Made by a program: the position numbers and the translations under genes. A DNA stretch of 64,000 nt from Candidatus Pyrohabitans jungbluthii (GTDB lineage: Archaea; Hydrothermarchaeota; Hydrothermarchaeia; Hydrothermarchaeales; BMS3B), in the NCBI GenBank assembly GCA_002010065.2, contig MTMD02000015.1, positions 33,768 through 97,767 on the forward strand, written 5' to 3'. A model generated the notes under the pieces. The model did not search any database. It was not told the DNA's origin and was given only the letters and a program-made list of their open reading frames with translations. Shown one piece after another: positions 29,269-36,871 of the stretch (positions are counted from its first letter, which is position 1; every line of letters begins with the position of its first letter).

Positions 29269-29829
29269 CTACGGGAAGGGCTTCTTCCAGAGCGACATCA
29301 ATCTCTTCTCTTTGAGCTCTCTAGCCTTGCGGTCAAGGAAGCGGTAGACTGCGCTGTGGGGCTTGCCCTGCACCAGCATGAGCACAGCCTCGCGGGCAAC
29401 CTGCACCTCCTCAATAGGGCCAATAATTGCAACGCTCTTGCCGTAGACGCTGACGTTTGTGCCTGTGGTTTCCTCTATGTAGCGCCGCGTTTTGCCTTTC
29501 GTGCCTATTATGCGCGCCTTCTGGCGGATAATCGCCTTGGGGGTGCGCAGATACTCGCTCAGGTCGATAAGCTCCAGCATGTAATCCTCATGGGTGAGCT
29601 TCATTGCCTTCTCTGGGCTCATACCACGAGCTATCGCTCGTACAATATCGCGGGCTGTCCACGTAGCTAGTGGCTCGCCCCCGGCGTTCTCTATGGTAAC
29701 CATGCCCTCCTTATCCACTGTGATCTTAACCTTCAGCTCGGCTTCAATCCTGCGCTTTACCTCACCTCCCTTACCGATAAGCACACCTATTCTTTCCTTA
29801 GGAATCCTCAGGTACTCCACCTTCACCAC
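29269..29829 (-). CDS. KH-domain ribosome-assembly protein (Dim2/Pno1-like)
   Basis: 186 residues with two KH domains: RIPKERIGVLIGKGGEVKRRI (first GxxG loop GKGG) and KARIIGTKGKTRRYIEETTG (second). The archaeal homolog of Pno1/Dim2/Krr1 binds the 3' end of 16S rRNA during small-subunit maturation. It appears to start with GTG (29829), overlapping the end of the RIO1 gene by 32 nt. The eIF1A-RIO1-KH order is a conserved archaeal cluster that joins initiation and 30S maturation. Confidence 0.93.
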   Translation of the reverse strand: MVKVEYLRIPKERIGVLIGKGGEVKRRIEAELKVKITVDKEGMVTIENAGGEPLATWTARDIVRAIARGMSPEKAMKLTHEDYMLELIDLSEYLRTPKAIIRQKARIIGTKGKTRRYIEETTGTNVSVYGKSVAIIGPIEEVQVAREAVLMLVQGKPHSAVYRFLDRKARELKEKRLMSLWKKPFP

Positions 29830-30592
29830 CGCATGAAGTTATGTAATTATAAACCTCATCATAATCTACAGGAAAATACCTTCTGAAATACCTCACCAGA
29901 TTAGCGATGTCGCGGTGCAGAAATTCTGATGCATAGGGGTGCTCCCTCACCACACCCGAGGAGAGGTCTATTATCACCGGAAGGTCATCCTTAACTAAGA
30001 TGTTATACTCGCTAAGATCAGCGTGCACAAGGTTTGCGCGGCAGTAGAGCTTTTTAACATTGGCTAGAAGGTCTCTGAAGAACTCCTCTGGCTGAGAAAG
30101 CCCCACATTCTTGAGCATTGGTGACGGCGTGGAATCACTGCCTATAAACTCCATGATGATGACGTTGTTCTTAAAGGCAACTGGCTTAGGCACGCGCACA
30201 CCGTTGAGATAAGCCCGCTCCAGGTTTTTAAACTCCTTCCTCACCCAGGTGTAAACTATGCCGCGGCGGTTTCTTCTGAATCCAGTGAAGCGCGGGTCAC
30301 CCTCTATATATTTCGTCATAGCCCTGAAGTCGCTCGTGGCGATGCGGTGAATTTTAACTGCAAGCGGCTTGCCATCGCTATCCTTCGCAAGAAACACATT
30401 GGACTCCTTGCCTGTTTTAATCACCCCGTAGAGTAGGTCTATGTAACCCTTATTGGCAAGCTCGTACAGCGTCAAAAGCGTAGCCTTGTCAAAAACCTCG
30501 CTGGCTACCTTTAAGTCCTCTATGCCTTTAACCTTCCTGCGCAGGGCGTCCAGCTCGCGCTCCAGCTGGGAAAGCTTCTTATCAATGCTCAT
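29798..30592 (-). CDS. RIO1-type serine protein kinase
   Basis: 264 residues. ATP-binding segment LYGVIKTGKESNVFLAKD, lysine in PLAVKIHR, catalytic loop LVHADLSEYNILV (HxDLSxYN) and metal-binding IIDLSSGV are the RIO signatures. RIO1 drives late 40S/30S maturation. The N-terminal ~40 residues form a charged helix. It lies between eIF1A (3-nt gap) and the KH protein (overlap). Confidence 0.95.
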   Translation of the reverse strand: MSIDKKLSQLERELDALRRKVKGIEDLKVASEVFDKATLLTLYELANKGYIDLLYGVIKTGKESNVFLAKDSDGKPLAVKIHRIATSDFRAMTKYIEGDPRFTGFRRNRRGIVYTWVRKEFKNLERAYLNGVRVPKPVAFKNNVIIMEFIGSDSTPSPMLKNVGLSQPEEFFRDLLANVKKLYCRANLVHADLSEYNILVKDDLPVIIDLSSGVVREHPYASEFLHRDIANLVRYFRRYFPVDYDEVYNYITSCGGEGGVPEDS

Positions 30593-30595
30593 GAC

Positions 30596-30901
30596 TTAGA
30601 GAAGCCCCATATTGATAAGGCGGTCAACCTGAGGCTTGGTGTAGCGCCAGACCACGTCGCCCTTCTTGTCCCCCTGCACCTTCCAGGGCTTTACTATTAC
30701 CACGTCCCCAACCTTGATCCATATTCTGCGCTTTATTTTACCCGGGATGCGCACCATGCGAAGCTTGTTGTCCTTGCAGCGCACCAGCATGCGGGAACCG
30801 CCGAACATCTGCTCCACTACGCCAAGAACCTCATCATCTTTGGGCAGGCGAAGCCTCCGCAAAGCAGCCTCTTCGTCCTCGTACTCTTCCTCTACTACCA
30901 A
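30596..30901 (-). CDS. Translation initiation factor aIF1A
   Basis: 101 residues, S1-like OB fold: EVLGVVEQMFGGSRMLVRCKD, RMVRIPGKIKRRIWIKVGD and DVVIVKPWKVQGDKKGDVVWRY match eIF1A/aIF1A. It promotes ribosome scanning and start-site selection. It appears to start with TTG at 30901 behind GAGGTGAT. A TATA box (CTTTTATAAAG, about 30932-30942) lies upstream on the minus strand. First gene of the eIF1A-RIO1-KH operon. Confidence 0.95.
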   Translation of the reverse strand: MVVEEEYEDEEAALRRLRLPKDDEVLGVVEQMFGGSRMLVRCKDNKLRMVRIPGKIKRRIWIKVGDVVIVKPWKVQGDKKGDVVWRYTKPQVDRLINMGLL

Positions 30902-31000
30902 TGAATCACCTCTCTATTTATCTCCCCAATCGCTTTATAAAAGTTCCGTGGGTGATGCACGCGCTGGATAAGATTATATCTTAATTACTATTTAACGTTG

Positions 31001-31090
31001 TAAACCCTATCGCAGGGTTAGAATTGGTAACTCGCTAACCAAGTAGCTGAGGCGCTACCGCAGGCTCAGTGAAAAGCTGCAGGCTTTTCC
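31001..31090 (+). ncRNA. Candidate small structured RNA
   Basis: Three consecutive perfect hairpins in an AT-rich spacer: AACCCT-ATCGC-AGGGTT (31003-31019), GTAGC-TGAGGC-GCTAC (31043-31058) and GAAAAGC-TGCAG-GCTTTTC (31071-31089). A TATA-like box GATTATATC (about 30971-30979) is placed to start transcription near 31000. There is no tRNA or known RNA motif. It could be an independent RNA, or the decayed end of an older element. Confidence 0.35.
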
Positions 31091-31309
31091 ATATCTTGCA
31101 AATCAAAGCAAAACACAGGGTTTAGTTGTACGCAAAGTATCATACTAATCTTACAACTTTTTGTTGATAGGCAGGAGATTCTAAGTTTCTGCTTTCATTT
31201 CTTTTAATTCCATCTGCCTGTCAAGGAATTTAATAATCGTATCCATACTAATTGAAAGTTATATTAGAGGTAAAGAGCCGTAATCTAATTTTCACTGCCG
31301 ACGATAAAC

Positions 31310-31318
31310 TTAATATAG
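31310..31318 (+). promoter_or_regulatory. TATA box of the peptide-modification operon
   Basis: TTAATATAG, about 25 nt before a predicted start near 31340, which gives a leader of about 30 nt to the GTG at 31370. It is the only clear promoter ahead of the eight genes to 37935. Confidence 0.5.
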
Positions 31319-31369
31319 CTCAATAGCATTATCACACTGTTAAAGAAAAATTTAATGCGGGGTGCAAGA

Positions 31370-31474
31370 GTGGACAGGAAGGAGAGAAAGGATTGGAAGC
31401 TCACCATTGAAGATTTTGAGAAGGCTGCCTGCTACCGTGACCACGGTGACTACCGCCCCATTGCGCCTCAGTAG
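31370..31474 (+). CDS. Putative radical-SAM-modified precursor peptide
   Basis: A 34-codon reading frame, missed by length filters. It encodes a charged leader-like half (DRKERKDWKLTIEDFEKAA) and a C-terminal half CYRDHGDYRPIAPQ, containing one Cys, two Tyr, one His and two Pro. GGGGTG lies 6 nt before GTG 31370; an ATG at 31355 in the same frame would add five residues but has a weaker ribosome-binding site. It sits 18 nt ahead of a PqqD-like/radical SAM fusion and right behind the operon's TATA box, the place of a precursor gene in PQQ and other radical SAM peptide pathways. Modified residues are not known; Tyr and Cys are natural candidates. Confidence 0.65.
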   Translation: MDRKERKDWKLTIEDFEKAACYRDHGDYRPIAPQ

Positions 31475-31492
31475 TATCCTGGTGCCGACGCA

Positions 31493-32803
31493 ATGGCTGC
31501 GCATGTGGTGAGAAGGAACCCCAACGTAGTTTATCGCAGAGAAACCCGGGGTGGCACGGTAGAGGGTTTACTACTTTTTAACTATTCCACTCGTGGGATA
31601 CATTTTCTTGAGGGTTTAGCAGCTAAGCTATGGGAAGTGTGCGAGGGGAAGAGCGCAGAGGAGATTGCGCATTCTCTAAAGCTGAGCAAAGCTGAGGTTG
31701 AGCGCTTTCTTGGGGAGCTTGAGGCTCGCAGGCTGGTGCGCTACAAAGGCGAGGGTAGCGAGGGTGACAACGAGGCTTTGAGCACCTCTGGCAAAGGAAT
31801 GTGGAGCTCCCGGGTTTACTTCGATTCGCCAATCTTTGTGCAATTCGACGTTACCAATGCCTGCAACCTGCGCTGCGCCCACTGCGTTACCTCCTCGGGT
31901 GAACCTCTGGAAAATGAGCTTTCAACGCAGGAGGCGCTCTCGTTGATTGATGAGCTTGCGTCGCTCGGGGTTTTCCAGATAGGCTTCTCCGGCGGAGAAG
32001 CGCTGCTACGCAGGGATATCTTCACGCTGATGGAGCACGCGAAAAAGCGAGGCATAAAGGTGCAGCTCACCACAAACGCAACGCTTATCAGCGAAGCTAC
32101 AGCGAAGAAGCTGGTGAAGCTCGAGCCTATCACCGTTGGGGTTAGCCTTGAAGGAGCAACAAAGCAGAGCTACGGAAGCTTTCGCGGCGAGGAGAACTTT
32201 GAGCGTGCCCTCTCCGGGGTACGCGCGCTCTTGCGCCACTCGCTGCCGGTGAAGCTGAAGGTCGCTGTTTCAAGGCGCAATCTTAGCGAGGTGGACGCAA
32301 TTCTCAAGCTGGCGGTTGAGCTGGGCGTTGAGGCTGTGGATATGTTCCTACTCTATCCCGAGGGGAGAGCCAGGGGCATGAAGGACGAAGCCCTGAGCAG
32401 CACGGAAATTAAGGAGTTCTTAACCCTGCTTGCAAGGAGGCGCAGGGAGTACGAGGGAAAGCTTGCGATAGATGTGGACGACAAGCCCAACGCCTTTCTG
32501 GTTGACGCTTCTCTGGGTGCGAGCACCTGTGGCGCAGGCGCGTACTGGGCGGAGGTGCTGCCAAACGGAGATGTGGTGCCCTGCATTTTCCTGCGCAGTA
32601 TGCGCGCTGGCAATGTGCGCGAGGCGAGCTTCAAGGAGATATGGCAGGGCAGCGTGTGGGAGCCTCTGCGCTCCCGTAGGCTAAAGGGGAGGTGCGGTGA
32701 GTGTGAGCACGCCTCTCGCTGCGGCGGGGGATGCAGGGCGAATGCGCTTTTACTGCTGGGCGACATAATGCAAGAGGATGCGCTGTGCTGGTACGGTGGT
32801 TAG
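31493..32803 (+). CDS. PqqD-like domain fused to radical SAM/SPASM enzyme
   Basis: 436 residues. Residues 1-85 form a PqqD-type peptide-recognition domain (NPNVVYRRETRGG, FNYSTRGIHFLEGLAAKLWE, KSAEEIAHSLKLSKAEVE). The radical SAM barrel has C124, C128 and C131 in CNLRCAHC. The C-terminal SPASM region (CGAGAYWAE, NGDVVPCIFLR, CGECEHASRCGGGC and a last C) binds extra 4Fe-4S clusters. This is the architecture of PqqE-type enzymes that modify a peptide held by a PqqD domain, here in one chain. It follows the putative precursor by 18 nt. The reaction is unknown. Confidence 0.9.
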   Translation: MAAHVVRRNPNVVYRRETRGGTVEGLLLFNYSTRGIHFLEGLAAKLWEVCEGKSAEEIAHSLKLSKAEVERFLGELEARRLVRYKGEGSEGDNEALSTSGKGMWSSRVYFDSPIFVQFDVTNACNLRCAHCVTSSGEPLENELSTQEALSLIDELASLGVFQIGFSGGEALLRRDIFTLMEHAKKRGIKVQLTTNATLISEATAKKLVKLEPITVGVSLEGATKQSYGSFRGEENFERALSGVRALLRHSLPVKLKVAVSRRNLSEVDAILKLAVELGVEAVDMFLLYPEGRARGMKDEALSSTEIKEFLTLLARRRREYEGKLAIDVDDKPNAFLVDASLGASTCGAGAYWAEVLPNGDVVPCIFLRSMRAGNVREASFKEIWQGSVWEPLRSRRLKGRCGECEHASRCGGGCRANALLLLGDIMQEDALCWYGG

Positions 32804-32804
32804 G

Positions 32805-33803
32805 GTGAACGCCTCAGGGTTATACGCGGTGGAGATCAGGCTAACAAAAGCGTGCAACCTGCGCTGCGCTCATTGCTCCGTCGCCGGAGGGGAGGCGGCG
32901 CGGGATGAGCTGGGCACCTCTGAGATAAAGCACGTGCTTGACCAGCTTGCAGAGCTTCGCGTTCCCTACGTCACCTTCACAGGGGGCGAGCCTCTGCTGC
33001 GCAGGGACGCGATAAAGCTCATCGCATATGCATCTTCGCGGGGGCTGCGCCCAAACCTGGACACCAACGGCATGCTCATAAACCCTGCCAAAGCCAAGCG
33101 CCTTAAAGAGGTAGGCATTGATCTGGTGCAGGTGAGTATCGATGGCACAGAGGAGACCCACGAAAAGATACGCGGGCAGGGAAGCTATGCTGCGGCGATT
33201 CGTGGTGCCAGGGAGGTGGTCAGGGCAGGGATTCCACTGCACATCAACTTCACCCTATCCAAGCTCAACCTCTCCGACCTCGAAGCAGTGGTGGAAACCG
33301 CCTCTTCCTTGGGGGCGAGAAGCCTCAGCCTGGAGAGGTTCATCGCCATCGGCAGGGGAGGAGCTATCGCCGAGCAGGCGCTTAGCAGCGAGGAGTTTCG
33401 TGAGGCACTGCACAGGTTTTTCTCACTGGCTGAGCATACACAGGTAAAGCTTCTCACCACCGACCCGCTGCGCGTGCTCATAGATCGCAAGCTTATAGAG
33501 CGCTACCGCGAGGAGATGTCGCGAAGAGTTTGCGGTGGGTGCACCGCTGGCATTGCAGCGCTAACCATATCCTACGACGGTGAGGTGTACCCCTGTCCGA
33601 AGCTACCCCTAAGCGTAGGTAATGTTCGTGAGCAGAGCATCGCAGAGATATGGCAGGGCAATGAGACCCTAGCGGCGCTGCGCGCGCGGGAGTTTAAGGG
33701 CAGGTGCGGTGAATGTGAGCTGGTAAATCTGTGCGGTGGGTGCAGGGGCGAGGCATTCGCGAGGGGAGATTTTCTTGGCGAAGACACCATGTGCTGGAAG
33801 TGA
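32805..33803 (+). CDS. Second radical SAM/SPASM enzyme
   Basis: 332 residues from GTG 32805, which lies 1 nt after the previous stop behind GGTGG; an ATG at 32778 would overlap the previous gene. Radical SAM cysteines C17, C21 and C24 (CNLRCAHC), then a SPASM tail with CGGCTAG, DGEVYPCPKLP and CGECELVNLCGGC. It is related to the preceding enzyme but has no PqqD domain, so it probably uses the same peptide presented by its partner, or acts later. Heme-pathway enzymes of the AhbC/AhbD kind share this architecture and are an alternative, but the neighbours favour peptide modification. Confidence 0.88.
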   Translation: MNASGLYAVEIRLTKACNLRCAHCSVAGGEAARDELGTSEIKHVLDQLAELRVPYVTFTGGEPLLRRDAIKLIAYASSRGLRPNLDTNGMLINPAKAKRLKEVGIDLVQVSIDGTEETHEKIRGQGSYAAAIRGAREVVRAGIPLHINFTLSKLNLSDLEAVVETASSLGARSLSLERFIAIGRGGAIAEQALSSEEFREALHRFFSLAEHTQVKLLTTDPLRVLIDRKLIERYREEMSRRVCGGCTAGIAALTISYDGEVYPCPKLPLSVGNVREQSIAEIWQGNETLAALRAREFKGRCGECELVNLCGGCRGEAFARGDFLGEDTMCWK

Positions 33804-33807
33804 TGGT

Positions 33808-34884
33808 ATGCGTGACGAGGAGCTTAAGGTTGAACTTCTGTGCCGGGGAATGAAGGTTCCTGAGCAAGCGTGGAGCTACTACAAGCGGAGCGCGGGCTTT
33901 CCGATAAGGTTTGGGGATACGCTGGTAAGCGTGCCCTCCTTGGGCAAGTACGACCGCTACAGCTTCGTAGAAGCTTCGCCTTACAGCATAACGAGAAGCG
34001 ACGGGAAGTGGCTGCTTCTTAAGGACGGGGAAGTGATTCGCGAAGTCGACGTAGCCGAGGTGCCCGGCTTTTACGAGAAGCTGAGCAGCGATGGCGTGGA
34101 GATGAAGCGCATATTCCAGGTTTGTGGCTGGGACTGCGTGCTCACAGGCGTTGTTCAGAGCTGTGCCTACCAGAGGCGTGGCACCCAATGCAGGTTCTGT
34201 GGCACCATCTACAACCCTGCCTACGAGGGCAGGCTGGACAGGAAAACGCCTCAGCAGCTTGCTGAAGCCGCTGAAGCAGCGGTGGAGCACGGGATAAAGC
34301 ATGCGGTTATAACCTCCGGCGTAATGCCCACCCCCGACAGGGGAGCGCGCCTCTTGCTGGAGGCTGCGAAGGCGATTAAGGAACGCGTGGATATCCCGCT
34401 TGAGGCTGAGCTCGCTCCGCCACAGGATTTGCGCTACTTGGAGCTTCTTTTAGAGCACGTGGACAGCGTGAGCATAAACATCGAAACTTTAGACCAGCGA
34501 GTGCGAGAGTACGCCTGTCCCGATAAATCCAATATACCCTACGAGGAATACTTCGCGGCGTATGAGCTCGCCCTCGAGGCTCTCGGCGAAAACCAAGTGA
34601 ACTCCTGGCTCATCGCCGGTCTAGGGGAGAGTGATGAGGCGATCATCGAAGGGGTTGAAGAGCTCGCTGAACGAGGCGTCTTCCCCTTCCTTGTGCCCCT
34701 CCGTCCCACAAAGGGCACGGGCTATGAGAACACGCCGCCACCATCGCCGGAGAGGCTGAGCACGCTTGCCATGCAGGCTGCGGAGGTGGTTAAAGACTTC
34801 GGGCTGAAGCCAGAGAAGAACAAAGCCGGATGCATGAGGTGCTCCGCGTGCTCACCCGTGAGGGACTTTCTGAAGCTGGTGTAG
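33808..34884 (+). CDS. Radical SAM protein with atypical CX8CX2C motif, copy 1
   Basis: 358 residues from ATG 33808. The likely cluster motif is C119-x8-C128-xx-C131 in SCAYQRRGTQCRFCGT, in place of CX3CX2C. A BioB/Elp3-like barrel follows (AVITSGVMPTPDRG, IPLEAELAPPQDL, SINIETLDQRVREY, NSWLIAGLGES). A C-terminal CMRCSAC may bind a second cluster. It shares many blocks with the gene at 36868, so the two are paralogs bracketing the methyltransferase and hydrolase. The pattern recalls radical SAM families related to biotin synthase; the substrate is unknown. Confidence 0.75.
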   Translation: MRDEELKVELLCRGMKVPEQAWSYYKRSAGFPIRFGDTLVSVPSLGKYDRYSFVEASPYSITRSDGKWLLLKDGEVIREVDVAEVPGFYEKLSSDGVEMKRIFQVCGWDCVLTGVVQSCAYQRRGTQCRFCGTIYNPAYEGRLDRKTPQQLAEAAEAAVEHGIKHAVITSGVMPTPDRGARLLLEAAKAIKERVDIPLEAELAPPQDLRYLELLLEHVDSVSINIETLDQRVREYACPDKSNIPYEEYFAAYELALEALGENQVNSWLIAGLGESDEAIIEGVEELAERGVFPFLVPLRPTKGTGYENTPPPSPERLSTLAMQAAEVVKDFGLKPEKNKAGCMRCSACSPVRDFLKLV

Positions 34885-35546
34885 GGCTAAAGGAGAAGTG
34901 GAGGCGCGGCTACGAAGGGTTGGCTCAGCTTATAGCACAGCATATTTACGGGCGCGTGCTTGAGGCGGGCGCTGGCAGAGGACAGCTCACTCAGGCGCTA
35001 TTGCGCTACCACGAGAACCTCGTAGCCCTGGATGCATCGCCGGGAGAGCTTTTTAAGCTTAAACAAAGCTGCCATGTTACGGCGGTGGCAGGAGCTTTTG
35101 AGGCGCTGCCCTTCGCGGCGGGGAGCTTCAACTGCGTGGTGAGCAACTTCACCGCGGGCTGGCTAAACGAGGAGCACTTGCTCAGAGCGCTTAAAGAGTT
35201 TAAACGGGTGCTCGCCAAAGGCGGCGTCGCGATACTCAGCGACTTTTACCCGGAGGCAAGGAGCAAGGCGGAAGAGGTGGCGCTGCTTCAGGGCTTGCCC
35301 GAGAACAACCTCTTGCCTTCGGAGAAGTGGTGGCATCCCGAGGAGATTGCAGCGCTTGCAGCGAAGGCTGGCTTTGAGGAGGAGAAGCTAGCCTTCTACG
35401 ACTGGGGCATACGCTTCACCAGAGAGGAGGCGATACTCCAGCTCACGCGGTGGCATGCTAAGCAGGAGTTCATAGGCCGCATAGACGCTCTGCTTTCAAG
35501 GCATGGCATGGCTCTTCCCCAAAGCTATGTGCTCATGCTGAGGTAG
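34830..35546 (+). CDS. Class I SAM-dependent methyltransferase
   Basis: 238 residues from ATG 34830, which overlaps the previous gene by 55 nt; no later in-frame ATG or GTG occurs near the domain start, so the exact start is uncertain. SAM-binding motif RVLEAGAGRGQLTQALL, then LVALDASPGEL and ALPFAAGSFNCVVSNFT are typical of the UbiE/BioC-like group. In this cluster it could methylate the peptide-derived product. Small C-terminal region FYDWGIRFTREEAI is not typical of the family. Confidence 0.82.
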   Translation: MHEVLRVLTREGLSEAGVGLKEKWRRGYEGLAQLIAQHIYGRVLEAGAGRGQLTQALLRYHENLVALDASPGELFKLKQSCHVTAVAGAFEALPFAAGSFNCVVSNFTAGWLNEEHLLRALKEFKRVLAKGGVAILSDFYPEARSKAEEVALLQGLPENNLLPSEKWWHPEEIAALAAKAGFEEEKLAFYDWGIRFTREEAILQLTRWHAKQEFIGRIDALLSRHGMALPQSYVLMLR

Positions 35547-35550
35547 GGAT

Positions 35551-36339
35551 ATGAAGCTTCTCATCCTGGCTGGAGTGCATGGAGATGAGCCTGCTGCAGT
35601 GGAGGCAGCGAAGAGACTGGCGAGGCTTTTCCGGGACAGTGAAGAGGTTGAGGTGGTGCCGGAGGCTAACCCGGAGGCATGCTTTGCCGGCACCAGGCTG
35701 AGCCCCAGCGATGGCAGGGATTTAAACCGCTGCTTTCCAGGAAATGAAGAAGGGACGAGCACAGAGAGGCTTGCATTTAGGCTTTTTCAGAAGGTGCTTG
35801 AGGCTGAGGTTGTGGTGGACCTGCACACGCCCAGCATGGGCAGAGCGTACCTGCCCCACGCCAGGCTGCGCGTGGCCATGCCAAAGCTGAGAGAGCTGTG
35901 CTCCTATGCGGGCATGGACTATGCCACCCTTGATGTACCTGAGCAGGGAATGCTCCAGGTGGAGGCTTCTCAGCGGGGGATACCTGTGCTCACCCTTGAG
36001 GCTGGAGAGGGAGGCAAAGCAGGCGAAGAAACGGTTAACGCTCTTGTGGAAGCGGTGCTGGGAGTGGCGCGAAGTCTGGGCGTAGCAGAAGGCGAGGCTG
36101 CTCGCGGAGAGGTGCGCTTTGTGAAGCGGGAGCGGATTCTGAGCGATGCCTCGGGTAAGCTTAAGATGAAGGTGGCGCTAGGCGATGAGGTGAGGCTGGG
36201 CACCATAGTTGCGAAGGTTGGAAAGACAAGAATAAAGTCCCACGTGAATGGCATTGTTCTGGGTGTGAGTTCTCAGGAGTACGTGGAGGAGAATGAGTTT
36301 GTCGCCAGCATAGGCGTGGAGGTTCAGCATGAATTATGA
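35551..36339 (+). CDS. AstE/aspartoacylase-type zinc hydrolase
   Basis: 262 residues. Zinc ligands H10 and E13 in GVHGDEPAAVEAA and H92 in VVVDLHTPS, plus DLNRCFPG and LTLEAGEGG, match the M14-related succinylglutamate desuccinylase/aspartoacylase group. A C-terminal beta-barrel domain (about 185-262, KMKVALGDEVRLGTIVAKVG) resembles the lid of the family. These enzymes cleave an amide next to a carboxylate. In this operon it may trim the modified peptide or remove an acyl group, comparable to the peptidase step of PQQ synthesis. It lies 4 nt after the methyltransferase. Confidence 0.85.
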   Translation: MKLLILAGVHGDEPAAVEAAKRLARLFRDSEEVEVVPEANPEACFAGTRLSPSDGRDLNRCFPGNEEGTSTERLAFRLFQKVLEAEVVVDLHTPSMGRAYLPHARLRVAMPKLRELCSYAGMDYATLDVPEQGMLQVEASQRGIPVLTLEAGEGGKAGEETVNALVEAVLGVARSLGVAEGEAARGEVRFVKRERILSDASGKLKMKVALGDEVRLGTIVAKVGKTRIKSHVNGIVLGVSSQEYVEENEFVASIGVEVQHEL

Positions 36340-36871
36340 GGAATGCTATGAGCTTATAAAGCGCGCTCGCTACCGCGATGCAATCTCTTGCTTAGAACGC
36401 CTGCTCAGCGCCAACCCGCGCGACGACCGCGCGTGGGTTACCAAGGCGGGGGCGCACCGTGCCATAGGCGAATACCACGAGGCTTTGAGCTGCTACGACG
36501 AGGCGATTAAGCTCAACCCGAGCAACGACGACGCGTGGTACTTCCGCGGCAAGCTCTTCGCCAGATGGAGTGAGCACGCTGAGGCTGAGCGCTGCTTTGC
36601 CGAGGTGCTGAAGCTCAACCCGCGCGATGAGTACGCATGGATAGGCAGAGGAAAGGCGCTTAAAGGTTTAGCCCGCTACGAGGAGGCGCTGCGCTGCCTG
36701 GACAAAGCTATTGAGATTAACCAGCGCAACGAGGACTCGTGGATGCTTAAGGCGGAGGTGCTGCTGAAGCTGGGGAAGCGCGACGCTGCCATCGCCTGCC
36801 TCAAGCGCGTGCTGGAAATTAACCCCAGAAACGAGGACGCGAAGGATAAGCTGGAGAGGATAAGGGAATGA
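36329..36871 (+). CDS. TPR-repeat protein
   Basis: 180 residues made of about five tetratricopeptide repeats of 34 residues, each with the W/A-G-A/P pattern (AWVTKAGAHRAIGEYHEALSCY, AWIGRGKALKGLARYEEALR, NPRNEDA). TPR arrays bind protein partners; here it may hold the enzymes of the cluster or the precursor together. It overlaps the hydrolase gene by 11 nt and the next radical SAM gene by 4 nt, strong evidence of one transcript. Confidence 0.88.
   Translation: MNYEECYELIKRARYRDAISCLERLLSANPRDDRAWVTKAGAHRAIGEYHEALSCYDEAIKLNPSNDDAWYFRGKLFARWSEHAEAERCFAEVLKLNPRDEYAWIGRGKALKGLARYEEALRCLDKAIEINQRNEDSWMLKAEVLLKLGKRDAAIACLKRVLEINPRNEDAKDKLERIRE

Larger units (their letters stand above)
30902..31354. 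other. AT-rich spacer between eIF1A and the peptide-modification cluster
   Basis: Holds the minus-strand eIF1A promoter, a possible plus-strand structured RNA (31001-31090) with a TATA-like GATTATATC about 28 nt upstream, and the TATA box of the radical SAM operon. Between 31100 and 31300 I see only AT-rich sequence without a convincing reading frame. Confidence 0.5.

Noticed and set aside
31493..33803. Heme synthesis by AhbC/AhbD
   Set aside because: The SPASM radical SAM layout is shared, but the fused PqqD domain, the peptide gene and the absence of AhbA/B nearby favour peptide modification; not fully excluded.
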